Origin: Rossellomorea aquimaris
GTDB taxonomy: Bacteria > Bacillota > Bacilli > Bacillales > Bacillaceae_B
Direction of reading: 5' to 3'
Length of the DNA stretch: 64,000 bases
Assembly: GCF_008180865.1 (NCBI RefSeq)
Contig: NZ_VTEX01000001.1
Location: forward strand, 3,116-67,115
Shown here: positions 51,094 through 60,190 of the stretch, piece by piece
Layout of the letters: every line of letters starts with the position of its first letter
Numbering within the stretch: the first letter of the stretch is position 1
Notes under the pieces: model-generated
Database searches by the model: none
The model's input: only the letters and a program-made list of their open reading frames with translations
Told to the model about the DNA's origin: nothing
Position numbers and translations under genes: made by a program

Positions 51094-51287
51094 ATAAGGT
51101 TTTTTCAGTAGGAATTATCTGATGTGGAAATCCAACACAGAAACTCGGCGTGCAATCCAACATCACTATTTTAAATTAGGTAGCAAATGAATAATGCAGG
51201 TGAATGTTGATTGATTTACCTGCACTCAGATTCGGTGTTTCACTTATTTACTATATATAAACCATATTTAAAGGAGAGATTTCGACT

Positions 51288-51902
51288 ATGTCTAACGTAA
51301 AATTAGCAATCATGTACTACAGTTCAACGGGAACAAATTATCAAATGGCAAAATGGGCAGAAGAGGCTGCGAAAGAAGCAGGCGCAGAAGTGAAGGTACT
51401 TCGTTTTGAAGAAACTGCACCTGAAGGAGCAATCGCTTCAAACCCGGCATGGGAAAAGCACTATAATGAAACAAAAGATATCGTGCCTGTTGCGACACTT
51501 GACGATCTTGAATGGGCAGACGCTTACCTTTTCAACGTTCCAACACGATTCGGAAATGTTCCTTCTCAAGTAAAAGCCTTCCTGGATACTACTGGAGGTC
51601 TATGGTTCAACGGGAAACTTGCAAATAAAGTAGTAAGTGCCACATCATCTGCGAGCAACTCACACGGTGGGCAAGAGCAGACGGTTCTGGCTCTATACAC
51701 AACTATGATGCACTGGGGTGCAATCATAGCGGCTCCAGGGTACACAGACCAATCAAGCTTTACAACAGGAGGAAACCCGTACGGAACGAGTGTAACAGTC
51801 GATCAAGAGGGCAATATGGTTGAATCCGTAGAGCCTGCAGTGAAACACCAAACTCGTCGTACGATCCAAATCGCTGAAGCGGTGAAAAACGGATTGAAAT
51901 AA
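51288..51902 (+). CDS. wrbA: NAD(P)H:quinone oxidoreductase WrbA (type IV)
   Basis: 204-residue flavodoxin-like enzyme. FMN phosphate loop YYSSTGTNYQMAKW, PTRFGNVPSQVKAFLDTTGG, and the WrbA segment SSASNSHGGQEQTVLALYTT identify it. Two-electron reduction of quinones avoids semiquinone radicals. AAAGGAGAG precedes the ATG. The 194-bp gap from the DoxX gene holds a TGCAGGT/ACCTGCA hairpin (51196-51225), so it may have its own promoter. Confidence 0.94.
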   Translation: MSNVKLAIMYYSSTGTNYQMAKWAEEAAKEAGAEVKVLRFEETAPEGAIASNPAWEKHYNETKDIVPVATLDDLEWADAYLFNVPTRFGNVPSQVKAFLDTTGGLWFNGKLANKVVSATSSASNSHGGQEQTVLALYTTMMHWGAIIAAPGYTDQSSFTTGGNPYGTSVTVDQEGNMVESVEPAVKHQTRRTIQIAEAVKNGLK

Positions 51903-51912
51903 ATATTATATA

Positions 51913-51954
51913 AAAAACGAGTCTCTCACGAAAGAGAGTGGCTCGTTTTTTTGT
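51913..51954. terminator. Bidirectional terminator after wrbA
   Basis: AAAAAACGAGTCTCTC / GAGAGTGGCTCGTTTTTTT with one bulge. Confidence 0.85.
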
Positions 51955-51956
51955 TC

Positions 51957-52841
51957 TCACAATCCAACATCATCGGTACAATCAGCCTCACACTCAATCC
52001 AATCGCCAGTCAGGGGATGTGGAAATGAAATCTGTGCTGCATGCAACGCTTGCCTTTTGAAAACCGGCTTTCCTCCATATAATGTGTCTCCGACTAAAGG
52101 ATGACCGATGTGGCTCATATGGACGCGAATCTGGTGGGTGCGTCCTGTATCAAGCTGGACCTCCACCAATGTATAAGAATTTCTATCCTCCAGCACCTTG
52201 TAGTGAGTGACCGCACCCTGACCAGAAGGTGAAACTCTTCTTCTGGTATTGTGATGGCGGTCCCTTCCAATCGGTTCAGAGATGGTGCCTTTTTTCTGCT
52301 TCAATCGACCATGGACGAGAGCGTGGTATGTACGCTTGATCTGTCTTTCAGTGAGGAGGCGGTCAAGAATCGCTTTACTTAAAGGGTGCTTGGCGAAGAT
52401 GATCGCTCCCGAAGTGTCATGATCCAAACGATGAATGTGCTGGACGCGGGAGCTTTCTCCCTGGGCTTGATAGTGAAAGGCCACCAGATTTGCAAGGCTA
52501 TCCGTCTCATTCGGATGGTTTGGGTGAGTATCAATTCCCGCAGGTTTGTTGACGACAATCAGATGGTCATCTTCGAATAGAACATCGATTTCTCCATAGG
52601 TCGGTGGGACATCGTATTCTACTTCTTTAAATAAATGAAGCTGAAGCGTATCTCCCTGAGAAAGGGGCTGGGTCCAGGAAATCGATTCCCCGTTCACTTT
52701 AATATCACCTTCCATCCTCATGGAATGAATCAGCTTCTTAGGTGCTTGCCAGTGATTTCTAAGAATTGTTTCAATCGTTACATTTTTCCATTTATCTGGT
52801 ATGACTAGTTCAAATAGTTCTCCTTTTTTCTGTGTTTTCAT
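51957..52841 (-). CDS. yhcT: RluA family pseudouridine synthase (YhcT-like)
   Basis: 294 residues. N-terminal S4-like RNA-binding region (about 1-75) with HSMRMEGDIKVNGE; catalytic domain with active-site Asp in HIHRLDHDTSGAIIFAK and the C-terminal LDTGRTHQIRVHMSHIGHPL. Isomerises specific uridines in rRNA or tRNA to pseudouridine; target unknown. ATG 52841 after AAGGAG. Divergent from a yhcU homologue as in the yhc region of B. subtilis. Confidence 0.92.
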   Translation of the reverse strand: MKTQKKGELFELVIPDKWKNVTIETILRNHWQAPKKLIHSMRMEGDIKVNGESISWTQPLSQGDTLQLHLFKEVEYDVPPTYGEIDVLFEDDHLIVVNKPAGIDTHPNHPNETDSLANLVAFHYQAQGESSRVQHIHRLDHDTSGAIIFAKHPLSKAILDRLLTERQIKRTYHALVHGRLKQKKGTISEPIGRDRHHNTRRRVSPSGQGAVTHYKVLEDRNSYTLVEVQLDTGRTHQIRVHMSHIGHPLVGDTLYGGKPVFKRQALHAAQISFPHPLTGDWIECEADCTDDVGL

Positions 52842-53012
52842 CAAAAAACTCCTTCAAATGACAAAAATCTTATACTATTGTGGGTATTAAAGCCTAATTT
52901 AACACCTATTCAACCCAATTCATGGGTATAATTACCACGCTGTTGGTTCTACTTCTATGTTATCCTTAATATATCTATTACAGAGAGATTACAACCATTA
53001 CAAAGGTGGGTT

Positions 53013-53414
53013 ATGACGGTGAAAGTTTTACTAGCATCAACACATGAACAGGAAGATAAAATTCAAGAGCTCATACAGTACATGTATTGTACTATTTTCC
53101 CTGATTATTTCACAGATGATGAAATTGAGCAATTTGATGATATGCAAGTATTACATACGACAACGAGAAACTTTGAATACTTCGGAACCCTTAAAGAAGC
53201 GTTCCAGGTAATTTCAAGCCTACAAACACTGATTTCCATTGTCGAGAGCGGTTCAAATGAAGAAGTGTATGAAGAAATGTTTTACCACAATGCTGAAATT
53301 CTTCAAGGGTTTGGTATGTTTTTCCCACTGTCGTATGATCAATTCAGTGTAGAATCTGATTGTAAGCATAATTTAAGTATTTATTCTAGAGCGGATAACC
53401 AGCTGCTTGTTTAA
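53013..53414 (+). CDS. yhcU: DUF5365 protein YhcU
   Basis: 133 residues, soluble and acidic; MTVKVLLASTHEQEDKIQEL, then FDDMQVLHTTTRNFEYFGTL. Matches the small Bacillus YhcU family, whose function is unknown. AAAGGTGG precedes the ATG. The 186 bp beyond the stop hold a GAAGATAC/GTATCTTC hairpin (53513-53531) and a terminator but no gene. Confidence 0.85.
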   Translation: MTVKVLLASTHEQEDKIQELIQYMYCTIFPDYFTDDEIEQFDDMQVLHTTTRNFEYFGTLKEAFQVISSLQTLISIVESGSNEEVYEEMFYHNAEILQGFGMFFPLSYDQFSVESDCKHNLSIYSRADNQLLV

Positions 53415-53554
53415 AGAAATCACGTCTGGAAAAGTTTGATACTTTAGAAAATTCGAATAAAAATGTTTAGAAGATTCCAGTGAGGGGAAAATAGCTTGTA
53501 ATAAGTTGATTTTGAAGATACACAGTATCTTCATCTTGAAATTCCTCCTCACTT

Positions 53555-53596
53555 GAAAGGGGCTGACTCGTGGAAAAGTCAGCCCCTCTTTTTTTT
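53555..53596. terminator. Terminator between yhcU and the thioredoxin-like gene
   Basis: AAAGGGGCTGACT / AGTCAGCCCCTCTTTTTTTT stem; useful on both strands. Confidence 0.88.
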
Positions 53597-53602
53597 GCTT
53601 AT

Positions 53603-54076
53603 TTATTCTTTCGTAACGTTCTCATCAAAAAACTTCTTAAATTCTTCTTCAGGCTGTTCTCCTACAATTCTCGCTACTTCTTTTCCACCTTCGAAATGTA
53701 CCAGTGTTGGAGTGGATTCGATTCGGTATTGGTCCCATCCTTGTTCAAATTCAAGTAGATTGTACTGAACCATATCGACTCCCATGTCTTCGGCAAGTGG
53801 AGCAAGTATAGGAGTAGTCCTCTTACAATGAATACAGGATGAGCTGTAGAAATACACAGTCACATCTTCGTTATTCTTTAATTTTTCTTCCAGCTCTTCG
53901 GGAAGGATCACATTCTGATAGTTCGGGTCGTCCAGCAGTTCGACGGTGGCCGGTTCAAGATTCGCTTTTTTAAACTTATTTCCTTCTGCTTTTTGATTGT
54001 TTTGCATGCTTGTGATGAGAGCGATGGCAGCAAATAATGCGACAATCGCTACTAGAAATATGATGATTTTCTTCAA
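53603..54076 (-). CDS. Membrane-anchored thioredoxin-like thiol-disulfide protein
   Basis: 157 residues. N-terminal membrane anchor (about 4-24) places the thioredoxin domain outside the membrane. Active site reads FYSSSCIHCKRTTPIL (CIHC), with the cis-Pro region IESTPTLVHF. Probably an oxidant or shuttle for cell-surface proteins, acting with the BdbC-like protein encoded 1 base upstream; equivalent to BdbA/BdbD-type partners. Confidence 0.9.
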   Translation of the reverse strand: MKKIIIFLVAIVALFAAIALITSMQNNQKAEGNKFKKANLEPATVELLDDPNYQNVILPEELEEKLKNNEDVTVYFYSSSCIHCKRTTPILAPLAEDMGVDMVQYNLLEFEQGWDQYRIESTPTLVHFEGGKEVARIVGEQPEEEFKKFFDENVTKE

Positions 54077-54077
54077 T

Positions 54078-54503
54078 CTAATAGTCCTCCTTTAATGCTT
54101 TTAATACAATTACACTTGCGATGAAGATGATAAGGAAACCTGTCAATGCCAGGAATGGGATGGTGATAAAGCCGAACAGGTTGATGTATTCGCCTGTACA
54201 TGGGACCCGTCCGCAGGCAGGTGCACTCTCTGTTAGGATTGAAACTTTTTGAATAGAGTAGTGATACAAGGAGACGAGAAGGCCGATTCCCGATAAAATA
54301 GTAGAATAAAAAGCCGCTTGAAAATCTTTACGAACGTAAGCCAATCCTAATAGAATGACCATCGGATACATTAAAATACGCTGATACCAGCATAATACGC
54401 ATGGTTCATACTTCATGATTTCAGAGAAATATAAGCTCCCCATAGTTGCGATAAGAGAGGAAGCCCATGCAAGGAACAACATAGAATCTGCTTTTTTATT
54501 CAT
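54078..54503 (-). CDS. bdbC: Disulfide bond formation protein BdbC (DsbB family)
   Basis: 141-residue membrane protein with four helices. Conserved redox pairs: CVLCWYQR in the first loop (Cys 35 and 38) and CGRVPC in the second loop. It re-oxidises the thiol partner and passes electrons to menaquinone. Together with the thioredoxin-like gene just downstream it forms an oxidative folding pair for secreted proteins. Confidence 0.93.
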   Translation of the reverse strand: MNKKADSMLFLAWASSLIATMGSLYFSEIMKYEPCVLCWYQRILMYPMVILLGLAYVRKDFQAAFYSTILSGIGLLVSLYHYSIQKVSILTESAPACGRVPCTGEYINLFGFITIPFLALTGFLIIFIASVIVLKALKEDY

Positions 54504-54609
54504 ATAGAATTCCTTTCTTAGTATATTCTATCAAATTATAGTATGTTATTATTATAAATGTAAAATGAGAAATCTTTATGAAGAAATATGATATTTTTTT
54601 AACGATTTA

Positions 54610-54623
54610 TGCAAACGTTTGCA
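54610..54623. promoter_or_regulatory. Perfect cre/LacI-type operator before malL
   Basis: TGCAAACGTTTGCA is a 14-bp perfect palindrome fitting the cre consensus, 46 bp before the malL start; a partial copy AGAAAACGTTTTAT follows. Confidence 0.75.
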
Positions 54624-54668
54624 GAAAACGTTTTATTCTTTGAATTGACCTAACAGGAGGAATCACAT

Positions 54669-56342
54669 ATGACAAAACAATGGTGGAAAGAATCGGTCGT
54701 CTATCAAATTTACCCTCGCAGCTTCATGGATTCAAATGGTGATGGCGTTGGTGATATTAGAGGAATTATTTCAAAATTGGATTATCTGAAAGAACTGGGG
54801 ATTGATGTGGTTTGGTTATCTCCTGTGTATGAATCTCCGAATGATGATAATGGTTATGATATAAGCAATTATAAAAAGATTATGGATGAGTTCGGCACGA
54901 TGACTGATTGGGAAGAAATGCTAAACGAAATGCATAAACGTGGTATGAAGCTTGTGATGGACTTAGTGGTGAATCACTCTTCCGATGAGCACGGCTGGTT
55001 TGTGGAATCCAGGAAATCAAAGGACAATCCATATCGTGATTATTACATTTGGCGTGAAGGAAAAGGTGGTAAAGAACCGAACAACTGGGAGTCTGTTTTT
55101 AGCGGTTCTGCTTGGGAATATGATGAATCGTCAAAGGAATATTTCTTGCATCTCTTTTCTAAAAAGCAGCCGGATCTAAACTGGGAGAACCCGAAGCTAC
55201 GTCAGGAAATCTACGACATGATGAAATTCTGGCTGGATAAAGGGACCGATGGTTTCCGTATGGATGTCATCAACTTCATTTCGAAAGTGCCAACACTGCC
55301 TGATGCGCCTAATCCTGAAGGGAAGATGTATGCTTCCGGTCATGAGTACTTTATGAATGGTCCGCGCATTCATGAATTCCTTAAGGAAATGAATCAAGAG
55401 GTCTTATCCCATTATGACGCGATGACAGTTGGTGAAATGCCGGGTGTGACACCGGATGAAGCCGTACTTTACACAGGTGAAGACCGCAATGAGGTGAATA
55501 TGGTATTTCAGTTCGAACACATGGATGTGGACTCGGGACCAGGAGGGAAATGGGACGTCATTCCTTTCGACCTTGTAAAATTGAAAACCATTTTAACGAA
55601 GTGGCAGACAGAACTTCACGGGAAGGGCTGGAACAGTTTGTACTGGAACAACCACGATCAGCCAAGGATTGTGTCACGACTTGGTGACGATGGAGAGTAC
55701 CGCGTGAAATCTGCCAAAATGCTGGCAACACTTCTTCATCTGATGCAGGGGACGCCTTACATTTATCAAGGCGAAGAATTCGGAATGACGAATGTCCGAT
55801 TCTCTTCCATTGAAGAGTATAAGGATATCGAAACCCTGAATATGTATCGTGAAAAAGTAGCGGAAGGCATGAATCCGGAAGATATCATGAAGTCCATTTA
55901 TGTAAAGGGAAGAGACAACGCAAGAACCCCTATGCAGTGGAACAGTGAGGACCAGGGAGGGTTCACTGAAGGAGAACCTTGGATTGCCCTTAATCCGAAC
56001 TACAAAGAAATCAATGCCGAACAAGCGTTAAAAGATCCGGAATCCATTTTTTACTACTATCAAAAATTGATTGCTCTTCGTAAAGAGCATGAAATTATCC
56101 CATACGGATCATTCGAACTTCACTATGCAGATCATCCTTCAATATATGCCTATACGAGAGCATATGAAAACGAGAAGATTCTTGTTCTTTGCAATGTATC
56201 CGGAGAAAAACAGGTCATTGATAACGTCGCTTCTTTTGATATCAATCAGGCTGAAATCCTCATAACAAACGAAGAAAAGCATGAAAAAGATGAATTTACT
56301 TTAAACCCCTGGGAAGCAACGGCTTACTATTTTAAAGGGTAA
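54669..56342 (+). CDS. malL: Alpha-glucosidase, oligo-1,6-glucosidase type (GH13)
   Basis: 557 residues. Cytoplasmic glycoside hydrolase acting on maltose/isomaltose-type oligosaccharides. Catalytic residues: nucleophile Asp 199 (GFRMDVIN), acid/base Glu 256 (VGEMPG), Asp 330 (NNHDQPR). Val 200 after the nucleophile is the residue linked to alpha-1,6 activity in this subfamily. Start follows ACAGGAGGAATC. The cre-like palindrome upstream predicts repression by glucose. No transporter is adjacent. Confidence 0.95.
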   Translation: MTKQWWKESVVYQIYPRSFMDSNGDGVGDIRGIISKLDYLKELGIDVVWLSPVYESPNDDNGYDISNYKKIMDEFGTMTDWEEMLNEMHKRGMKLVMDLVVNHSSDEHGWFVESRKSKDNPYRDYYIWREGKGGKEPNNWESVFSGSAWEYDESSKEYFLHLFSKKQPDLNWENPKLRQEIYDMMKFWLDKGTDGFRMDVINFISKVPTLPDAPNPEGKMYASGHEYFMNGPRIHEFLKEMNQEVLSHYDAMTVGEMPGVTPDEAVLYTGEDRNEVNMVFQFEHMDVDSGPGGKWDVIPFDLVKLKTILTKWQTELHGKGWNSLYWNNHDQPRIVSRLGDDGEYRVKSAKMLATLLHLMQGTPYIYQGEEFGMTNVRFSSIEEYKDIETLNMYREKVAEGMNPEDIMKSIYVKGRDNARTPMQWNSEDQGGFTEGEPWIALNPNYKEINAEQALKDPESIFYYYQKLIALRKEHEIIPYGSFELHYADHPSIYAYTRAYENEKILVLCNVSGEKQVIDNVASFDINQAEILITNEEKHEKDEFTLNPWEATAYYFKG

Positions 56343-56348
56343 TGGAAG

Positions 56349-56378
56349 GAAGCACCCATGAATGAGGGTGCTTCTTTT
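56349..56378 (+). terminator. Terminator after malL
   Basis: GAAGCACCC / GGGTGCTTC with ATGAATGA loop, then TTTT. Confidence 0.88.
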
Positions 56379-56525
56379 AGTTGAACATTTAACGCCAAAT
56401 CAAATTTCTTCAAATCATCCACACCCCTTTGCTAAAATAAAAGGGATGGATTGTCATGAACTTTGTTTCAACAGTGCACTATAAGGGTATATAATTCAGG
56501 TATTTTATGAAGGAGTAGATCATAG

Positions 56526-58067
56526 ATGGCAGAAAAACTAGACTTATCACAGTTTGAAAAGAAAATGATCATTCGTCCAATGGAACATAAGGACATTCAA
56601 GATATTATCAATATGCAGTCTGTTTGTTTCCCAGGGATGGATCCCTGGAAGGTGGAGCATCTGGAAAGTCATTTGGACGTGTTTCCGGAAGGTCAGCTTG
56701 TCGCCGAATTAGAAGGGGAAATTATTGCATCATGCTCGAGTCTGATCATTAACTTTGACGAGTATGACGACCGCCATACATGGGATGATGTAACGGATAA
56801 TGGTTACATAACGAATCACAATCCCGATGGCTATAACCTGTACGGAATCGAAGTCATGGTGCACCCTGAATACCGACGCATGAAGGTAGGACACCGTTTA
56901 TATGAAGCAAGGAAGGATCTTGCACGACAATGGAATTTAAAGAGTATCATCATCGGGGGACGCATCCCGAACTACCATAAACACTCAGAGGAGATGTCTC
57001 CAAGGGAGTACGTGGATTCAGTCGGGCGTCATAAGATCTATGACCCTGTACTATCCTTCCAGTTATTAAACGGCTTCACCTTGATGCGGATCAATCCGAA
57101 CTATTTACCTGATGACAAACGATCACATAAATACGCCACGCTGATGGAATGGAATAACGTTGATTACCGTCCGTCAAGCAAGCGTCATTTTAAAACAAGT
57201 TATCCTGTCAGAATCTGTGTTGTTCAATACATGATGCGTAAAATCAATTCCTTCGAGGAGTTCGCGAACCAGGTTGAATACTTCACAGATGTAGCATCAG
57301 ATGCAAAATCTGATTTCGTCGTGTTCCCTGAAATCTTCACGACTCAGCTTATGTCATTCTTGAATATCCAGTCACCGAGCTTAGCTGTGAGAAAGCTGAC
57401 GGATTTTACTGAGGAATATATCGAATTATTCACGGATTTAGCTGTTCGTTACAACGTGAATATCATTGGGGGTTCTCACTTCGTTAAGGAAGAAGACGAT
57501 GAAATCTACAATATCGCATACTTGTTCCGTCGTGATGGGACGATCGAGAAACAGTACAAGGTTCATATCACACCAAATGAACGAAAATGGTGGGGAATCA
57601 GCCCTGGAGATTCAGTAAGGGTATTCGACACGGATTGCGGGAAGATCGCGATTCAAATCTGCTATGATATCGAATTCCCCGAGCTTGCCCGTATCGCAAC
57701 TGACAAAGGGGCGAAGATCATCTTTACTCCATTCTGTACAGAAGATCGCCAAGGGTATCTCCGTGTCAGATACTGTGCCCAAGCCCGTGCTGTCGAGAAC
57801 CAGATTTATACGGTCATTTCCGGTACCGTGGGGAATCTTCCACAAACAGAAAACATGGACATTCAATACGCTCAATCAGGTATCTTTGCTCCATCTGACT
57901 TTGAATTTGCCCGTGATGGAATTGTCGGAGAGACGAATCCGAACATCGAAATGGTCATGATCGGAGACGTCGACCTCGAAGTCCTGCGCCGCCAGCGTCA
58001 ATCGGGTACGGTGCGCCAGTTGAAAGATCGCCGCCATGATGTGTATGGGGTGACTTATAAAAAGTAA
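56526..58067 (+). CDS. yhcX: GNAT-nitrilase fusion protein YhcX
   Basis: 513 residues, as in B. subtilis YhcX. An N-terminal GNAT acetyltransferase domain (about 12-200; VMVHPEYRRMKVGHRLYEAR) is fused to a carbon-nitrogen hydrolase domain (about 225-500) with the catalytic triad Glu in FVVFPEIF, Lys in KQYKVHITPNE and Cys in IAIQICYDIEFPE. The double activity suggests acyl transfer and amide hydrolysis on related compounds; substrate unknown. GAAGGAG precedes the ATG. Confidence 0.93.
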   Translation: MAEKLDLSQFEKKMIIRPMEHKDIQDIINMQSVCFPGMDPWKVEHLESHLDVFPEGQLVAELEGEIIASCSSLIINFDEYDDRHTWDDVTDNGYITNHNPDGYNLYGIEVMVHPEYRRMKVGHRLYEARKDLARQWNLKSIIIGGRIPNYHKHSEEMSPREYVDSVGRHKIYDPVLSFQLLNGFTLMRINPNYLPDDKRSHKYATLMEWNNVDYRPSSKRHFKTSYPVRICVVQYMMRKINSFEEFANQVEYFTDVASDAKSDFVVFPEIFTTQLMSFLNIQSPSLAVRKLTDFTEEYIELFTDLAVRYNVNIIGGSHFVKEEDDEIYNIAYLFRRDGTIEKQYKVHITPNERKWWGISPGDSVRVFDTDCGKIAIQICYDIEFPELARIATDKGAKIIFTPFCTEDRQGYLRVRYCAQARAVENQIYTVISGTVGNLPQTENMDIQYAQSGIFAPSDFEFARDGIVGETNPNIEMVMIGDVDLEVLRRQRQSGTVRQLKDRRHDVYGVTYKK

Positions 58068-58076
58068 TTCAGTATA

Positions 58077-58109
58077 AGCCTCGCTGATTTGTTCAGTGAG
58101 GCTTTTTTT
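58077..58109 (+). terminator. Terminator after yhcX
   Basis: AAGCCTCGCTGA / TCAGTGAGGCTTTTTTT with a TTTGT loop. Confidence 0.9.
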
Positions 58110-58254
58110 GAGAAAAAAAGACAAATTCTTTTTAGAAAAATTATGCTAAAATAAGGTCGGAACGAATCTTGTCGACATGTGACGGATTGTTTTAGCAGGA
58201 TTTCTACAATATGTGATAGAATTTATTATTATACAGCATTAGGAGGGGATCGTT

Positions 58255-60006
58255 TTGAGTTGGAAAACATCATGGGAAAAATGGAGCAACTACTTACATC
58301 TTGATGGAGAAGTGAATGAGCTGTTAGAAACAATGAAAGACGACGAGAAAAGCTTAGAAGATGCATTCTACAAAAACCTGGAATTCGGTACTGGTGGAAT
58401 GAGGGGAGAAATCGGTCCTGGAACCAACCGAATGAACATTTATACAGTTAGAAAGGCCTCTGAAGGATTAGCACGATACATAGAAGAACTAGGGGAAGAG
58501 GCTAAAAAGCGCGGAGTTGTAATCGCTTACGATTCCCGTTATAAATCTCCTGAATTTGCCATGGAATCAGCTAAGACGTTTGCTACACATGGTATTCAAA
58601 CATATGTGTTCGACGAACTGAAGCCAACTCCGGAGCTTTCATTTGCCCTTAGACAATTAAAGGCTTTCTCTGGAATCGTGGTCACGGCAAGCCATAATCC
58701 ACCTGAATATAATGGTTACAAAGTATACGGTGAGGATGGAGCCCAGCTGCCTCCACACGTAGCCGATGCCGTTATCGATAAAGTGAATGAAGTGGAAAAT
58801 GAGCTGGAAATTGAAGTTAAATCCGAAGAAGAATTGAAATCATCCGGCCTGATTAAAATGATTGGTGAAGAGATTGATCAATCTTACCTGGAGCATCTGA
58901 TCTCGATTTCTGAAAAACCGCAAATCGCAAAGGAAGTCGATCTGAAAATCGTATTTTCCCCATTACATGGAACAGCTTTAAAGATGGCTGAAAAGGGTCT
59001 GAAAGCTTTAGGATATGAGTCTGTTCACATTGTAAAGGAGCAGGCGATTCCAGATCCTGAGTTTACGACTGTGAAATCCCCGAACCCGGAAGATAAAGCA
59101 GCGTTTGAATATGCCATCCGTGACGGGAAGGAAATCGACGCCGATATCCTGATTGCGACAGATCCCGATGCAGACCGATTGGGTGTAGCCGTTAAAGATG
59201 AATCAGGAGAGTATATCCTTCTCACTGGAAACCAAACAGGTGCTATTCTATTGAATTATATTCTGGCACGTAAACAAGAAAAAAATATGATTCCTGAAAA
59301 TGGACGAGTATTCAAAACCATCGTTACATCCGAATTAGGCCGTAAAGTGGCAGAACATTACGGAGCTTCAGTGGAGGATGTACTGACAGGCTTCAAATTT
59401 ATCGGTGAAAAAATCAAAAAGTATGAAGAATCAGGCGAATACTCCTTCTTATTTGGTTATGAAGAAAGCTATGGGTACTTAATCGGCGACTTCGCACGCG
59501 ATAAAGATGCCATTCAAGCCGTGCTGATGGCAGCAGAAGCGGCAGCTTACTATAAGAAGCAAGGCAAAACCCTATATGATGTACTGAATGATTTATTTGA
59601 TCAGCATGGTTTCTATCAAGAGGGATTAAAAAGTTTGACTCTTAAAGGAAAAGAAGGCGCTGAACAAATCCAGGGGATTCTGAAGGACTTCAGAAACGAG
59701 CCTTTGAACGAAGTCGCAGGTATGCAGGTCATTTCATCGGAAGATTATAAAGTAAGTAAGAAAGTCGATTTACAATCAGGTGAGGAATCAATCATTCATC
59801 TTCCATCTTCCAATGTTTTAAAATACTATCTTGAAGACGGATCATGGATTTGCTTACGCCCATCTGGAACCGAGCCGAAGATCAAGTTCTACTTCAGCGT
59901 GATTGGTGAGACACAAAGCGATAGCGATGATAAATTACATGCTCTGCAAGAAGCCATCATGGCGAAGGTGGAAACGATGGTAAGTTCATCTGTAGGAGAG
60001 GCGTAA
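58255..60006 (+). CDS. pgcA: Phosphoglucomutase (alpha)
   Basis: 583 residues, Bacillus PgcA/YhxB. Interconverts glucose 6-phosphate and glucose 1-phosphate for UDP-glucose, teichoic-acid decoration and glycolipid synthesis. Active phosphoserine in [15 protein letters not shown] (Ser 146), metal loop [11 protein letters not shown], sugar loop GYEESYGYL, phosphate-binding [18 protein letters not shown] start with AGGAGGGGATCG upstream. Precedes yhcY as in B. subtilis, though the glp genes found between yhcX and pgcA there are absent here. Confidence 0.95.
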   Translation: MSWKTSWEKWSNYLHLDGEVNELLETMKDDEKSLEDAFYKNLEFGTGGMRGEIGPGTNRMNIYTVRKASEGLARYIEELGEEAKKRGVVIAYDSRYKSPEFAMESAKTFATHGIQTYVFDELKPTPELSFALRQLKAFSGIVVTASHNPPEYNGYKVYGEDGAQLPPHVADAVIDKVNEVENELEIEVKSEEELKSSGLIKMIGEEIDQSYLEHLISISEKPQIAKEVDLKIVFSPLHGTALKMAEKGLKALGYESVHIVKEQAIPDPEFTTVKSPNPEDKAAFEYAIRDGKEIDADILIATDPDADRLGVAVKDESGEYILLTGNQTGAILLNYILARKQEKNMIPENGRVFKTIVTSELGRKVAEHYGASVEDVLTGFKFIGEKIKKYEESGEYSFLFGYEESYGYLIGDFARDKDAIQAVLMAAEAAAYYKKQGKTLYDVLNDLFDQHGFYQEGLKSLTLKGKEGAEQIQGILKDFRNEPLNEVAGMQVISSEDYKVSKKVDLQSGEESIIHLPSSNVLKYYLEDGSWICLRPSGTEPKIKFYFSVIGETQSDSDDKLHALQEAIMAKVETMVSSSVGEA

Positions 60007-60039
60007 AGCCTTTACAGCAGTATTGCATTGCGTAATACA

Positions 60040-60076
60040 AAACAAGAGATGTGCAGGTGCATCTCTTGTTTTTTTG
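60040..60076 (+). terminator. Terminator after pgcA
   Basis: AACAAGAGATGTGC / GCATCTCTTGTT with AGGT loop, then T6. Confidence 0.9.
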
Positions 60077-60190
60077 GATAAAAAAAAGAACAGATGTTTT
60101 CAGTCAAAGGTCGTAGAACGTTTCATTCTTTTTGAGAATACCGGTTTTGTGTAAAATCTATATAATGGTAGTGAAGGATTGGAGAGGAAG

